Source: Holacanthus passer
Taxonomy: Eukaryota; Chordata; Actinopteri; Pomacanthidae
Assembly: GCA_025331565.1 (NCBI GenBank)
Contig: JAFREQ010000009.1
Span: forward strand, 4,701,501 to 4,765,500
Direction of reading: 5' to 3'
DNA: 64,000 nt
Both the position numbers and the translations under genes were made by a program. Below are positions 63,101-64,000 of this stretch, piece by piece (within the stretch, counting starts at the first letter, position 1; each line of letters opens with the position of its first letter). Below the pieces are notes generated by a model. It was not told the DNA's origin, made no database searches, and was given only the letters and a program-made list of their open reading frames with translations.

Positions 63101-63776
63101 GATGGTGTTAATGGAAAGAAACTCAGCACATCCAGAGCTTGACTTTGCCTTTGGTGTCCAGTGTTTGCTCCTATATTTCCATTTGTATTGCTCTTTCTTC
63201 TGTTTTTTCCGGTGTAATATGTACTATGAATTTAACCTTTGGTTGAACTGTGACTTAACTATGAGTCAAAGGTTTATTAAACCCATATTGTTCTTCCTGT
63301 TTAAATGGTTTTGATGGATTTAATTGTCTGGTTCTTCCACCTGATGTTACAACAAGTTTCTCAAATTTTAAATGCATGTTCCACAGTTTATGTATAGTTT
63401 TGTGACGATGGGGTTAAATATTTTATTAATTGTTATCGTTAAGTATTTGCAGATACTGTATTAGAGGTGTGCAATATGGTAAATCATAAGCGGTATGGTT
63501 TGTCATCTTCACAAACTGTTCAGGGATATAATCATCCAAGGTGAGAGGATTGTTTATTATTGGTGCAAATGGTGCAAAAATCATATAAAAATCCATGTAT
63601 AAACAGATCTGTGATGGTCGATACATGTATCTGATCACACAGTCCAACCCTCTACTGTATGAATGTGTAAAACTTTGATTTAGGTTCAACTTCTTCTTTG
63701 AATTAAACACATGCATTGATATTTGATATGTTTAACTACATGTTATTCACAAATCAATAACACAGCAGAGTCAGAA
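63101..63776. other. Short intergenic gap between ndufs4 and next gene
   Basis: This is AT-rich sequence without a recognisable gene. Open frames on both strands (for example 63426-63716 minus) are short and lack known domains. Confidence 0.6.
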
Positions 63777-63795
63777 AGGTATAAGGAAAAAAACT

Positions 63796-63801
63796 TTTAT
63801 T
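63796..63801 (-). terminator. Poly(A) signal of the minus-strand gene (fst?)
   Basis: Canonical AATAAA on the minus strand, followed by a T-rich stretch. The cleavage site would be about 63775-63785. Confidence 0.6.
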
Positions 63802-63841
63802 GTTTCACTCTTCATATCTGTACAAATACCATCAAACTTTG

Positions 63842-63849
63842 TATGTACA
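63842..63849 (-). promoter_or_regulatory. Pumilio-type element in putative 3' UTR
   Basis: The minus strand reads TGTACATA, which matches the Pumilio recognition pattern UGUANAUA, about 45 nt upstream of the AATAAA. This is a motif match only. Confidence 0.35.
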
Positions 63850-64000
63850 TATGACATTTACATAAAAAATACAAAACTATATATTCATAACAGAATTTTG
63901 TATTTCTCTTGTGATGTTTGAAAATAAAAATGCATTCTCAGGAAAAAAACAAAACAAAACAAAAAAAGAAACAAAGTGATGAAGTCTGATATAGTGTCGA

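Larger units (their letters stand above)
63777..64000 (-). other. fst: 3' UTR end of a minus-strand gene, probably fst
   Basis: The minus strand has AATAAA (63796-63801) preceded by an AT-rich, low-complexity stretch with several TGTA words, as in a long vertebrate 3' UTR. In vertebrates fst (follistatin, a secreted activin-binding protein) lies next to ndufs4, on the same strand and upstream of it, which is exactly this place and orientation. No coding sequence is inside the window, so the identity rests on synteny only. Confidence 0.45.

Noticed and set aside
1..64000. CRISPR arrays, prokaryotic operons, tRNA or rRNA genes, proviruses
   Set aside because: No regularly spaced repeats, no cloverleaf promoter boxes, no rRNA cores and no gag/pol-like frames were seen. 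The sequence is vertebrate nuclear DNA.

Overview
The window looks like nuclear DNA of a spiny-rayed (percomorph) teleost fish. It is AT-rich and intron-dominated, carries several dispersed repeats typical of percomorph genomes, and has only a few short, spliced protein-coding exons. Nothing bacterial, viral or CRISPR-like was seen. I recognised two genes by protein similarity and inferred a third by position.

Layout: (1) Positions 1-29822 read as intron of arl15 (Arf-like small GTPase 15, + strand). Its final coding exon is 29823-29975, followed by a long 3' UTR to about 31855. I could not find the preceding arl15 exon, which encodes the NxxD guanine-binding motif, so it probably lies before the window. 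(2) Positions 31860-46040 are intergenic. They hold two MITE copies, microsatellites, candidate conserved non-coding DNA, a perfect DR1 nuclear-receptor-type site and two exon-like blocks of unknown status. (3) Positions 46144-62897 on the minus strand carry a complete five-exon ndufs4 (complex I subunit NDUFS4). All splice sites are GT-AG and the product is 170 residues. (4) From about 63777 to the end is the polyadenylated 3' end of a further minus-strand gene, which synteny suggests is fst (follistatin).

arl15 and ndufs4 are convergent, as in other vertebrates, with about 14 kb between their poly(A) sites. They share no pathway: NDUFS4 acts in mitochondrial complex I and ARL15 at the secretory/plasma membrane, so this is a conserved neighbourhood and not an operon-like unit.

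Repeats include three copies of a hAT-type MITE (CAGTGGTGGAA ends, one with an 8-bp target duplication matching at 7 of 8 positions) and five copies of a family ending in AGGGCTGCAAC, four of them in ndufs4 intron 2. I found no clear new biological system. The most useful leads are the exon-like pair at 35.3-36.0 kb, a perfect 16-bp hairpin at 26.46 kb, the DR1 site at 43.9 kb, two strong G-quadruplex candidates, and several blocks that look like conserved enhancers. Conservation could not be tested here.
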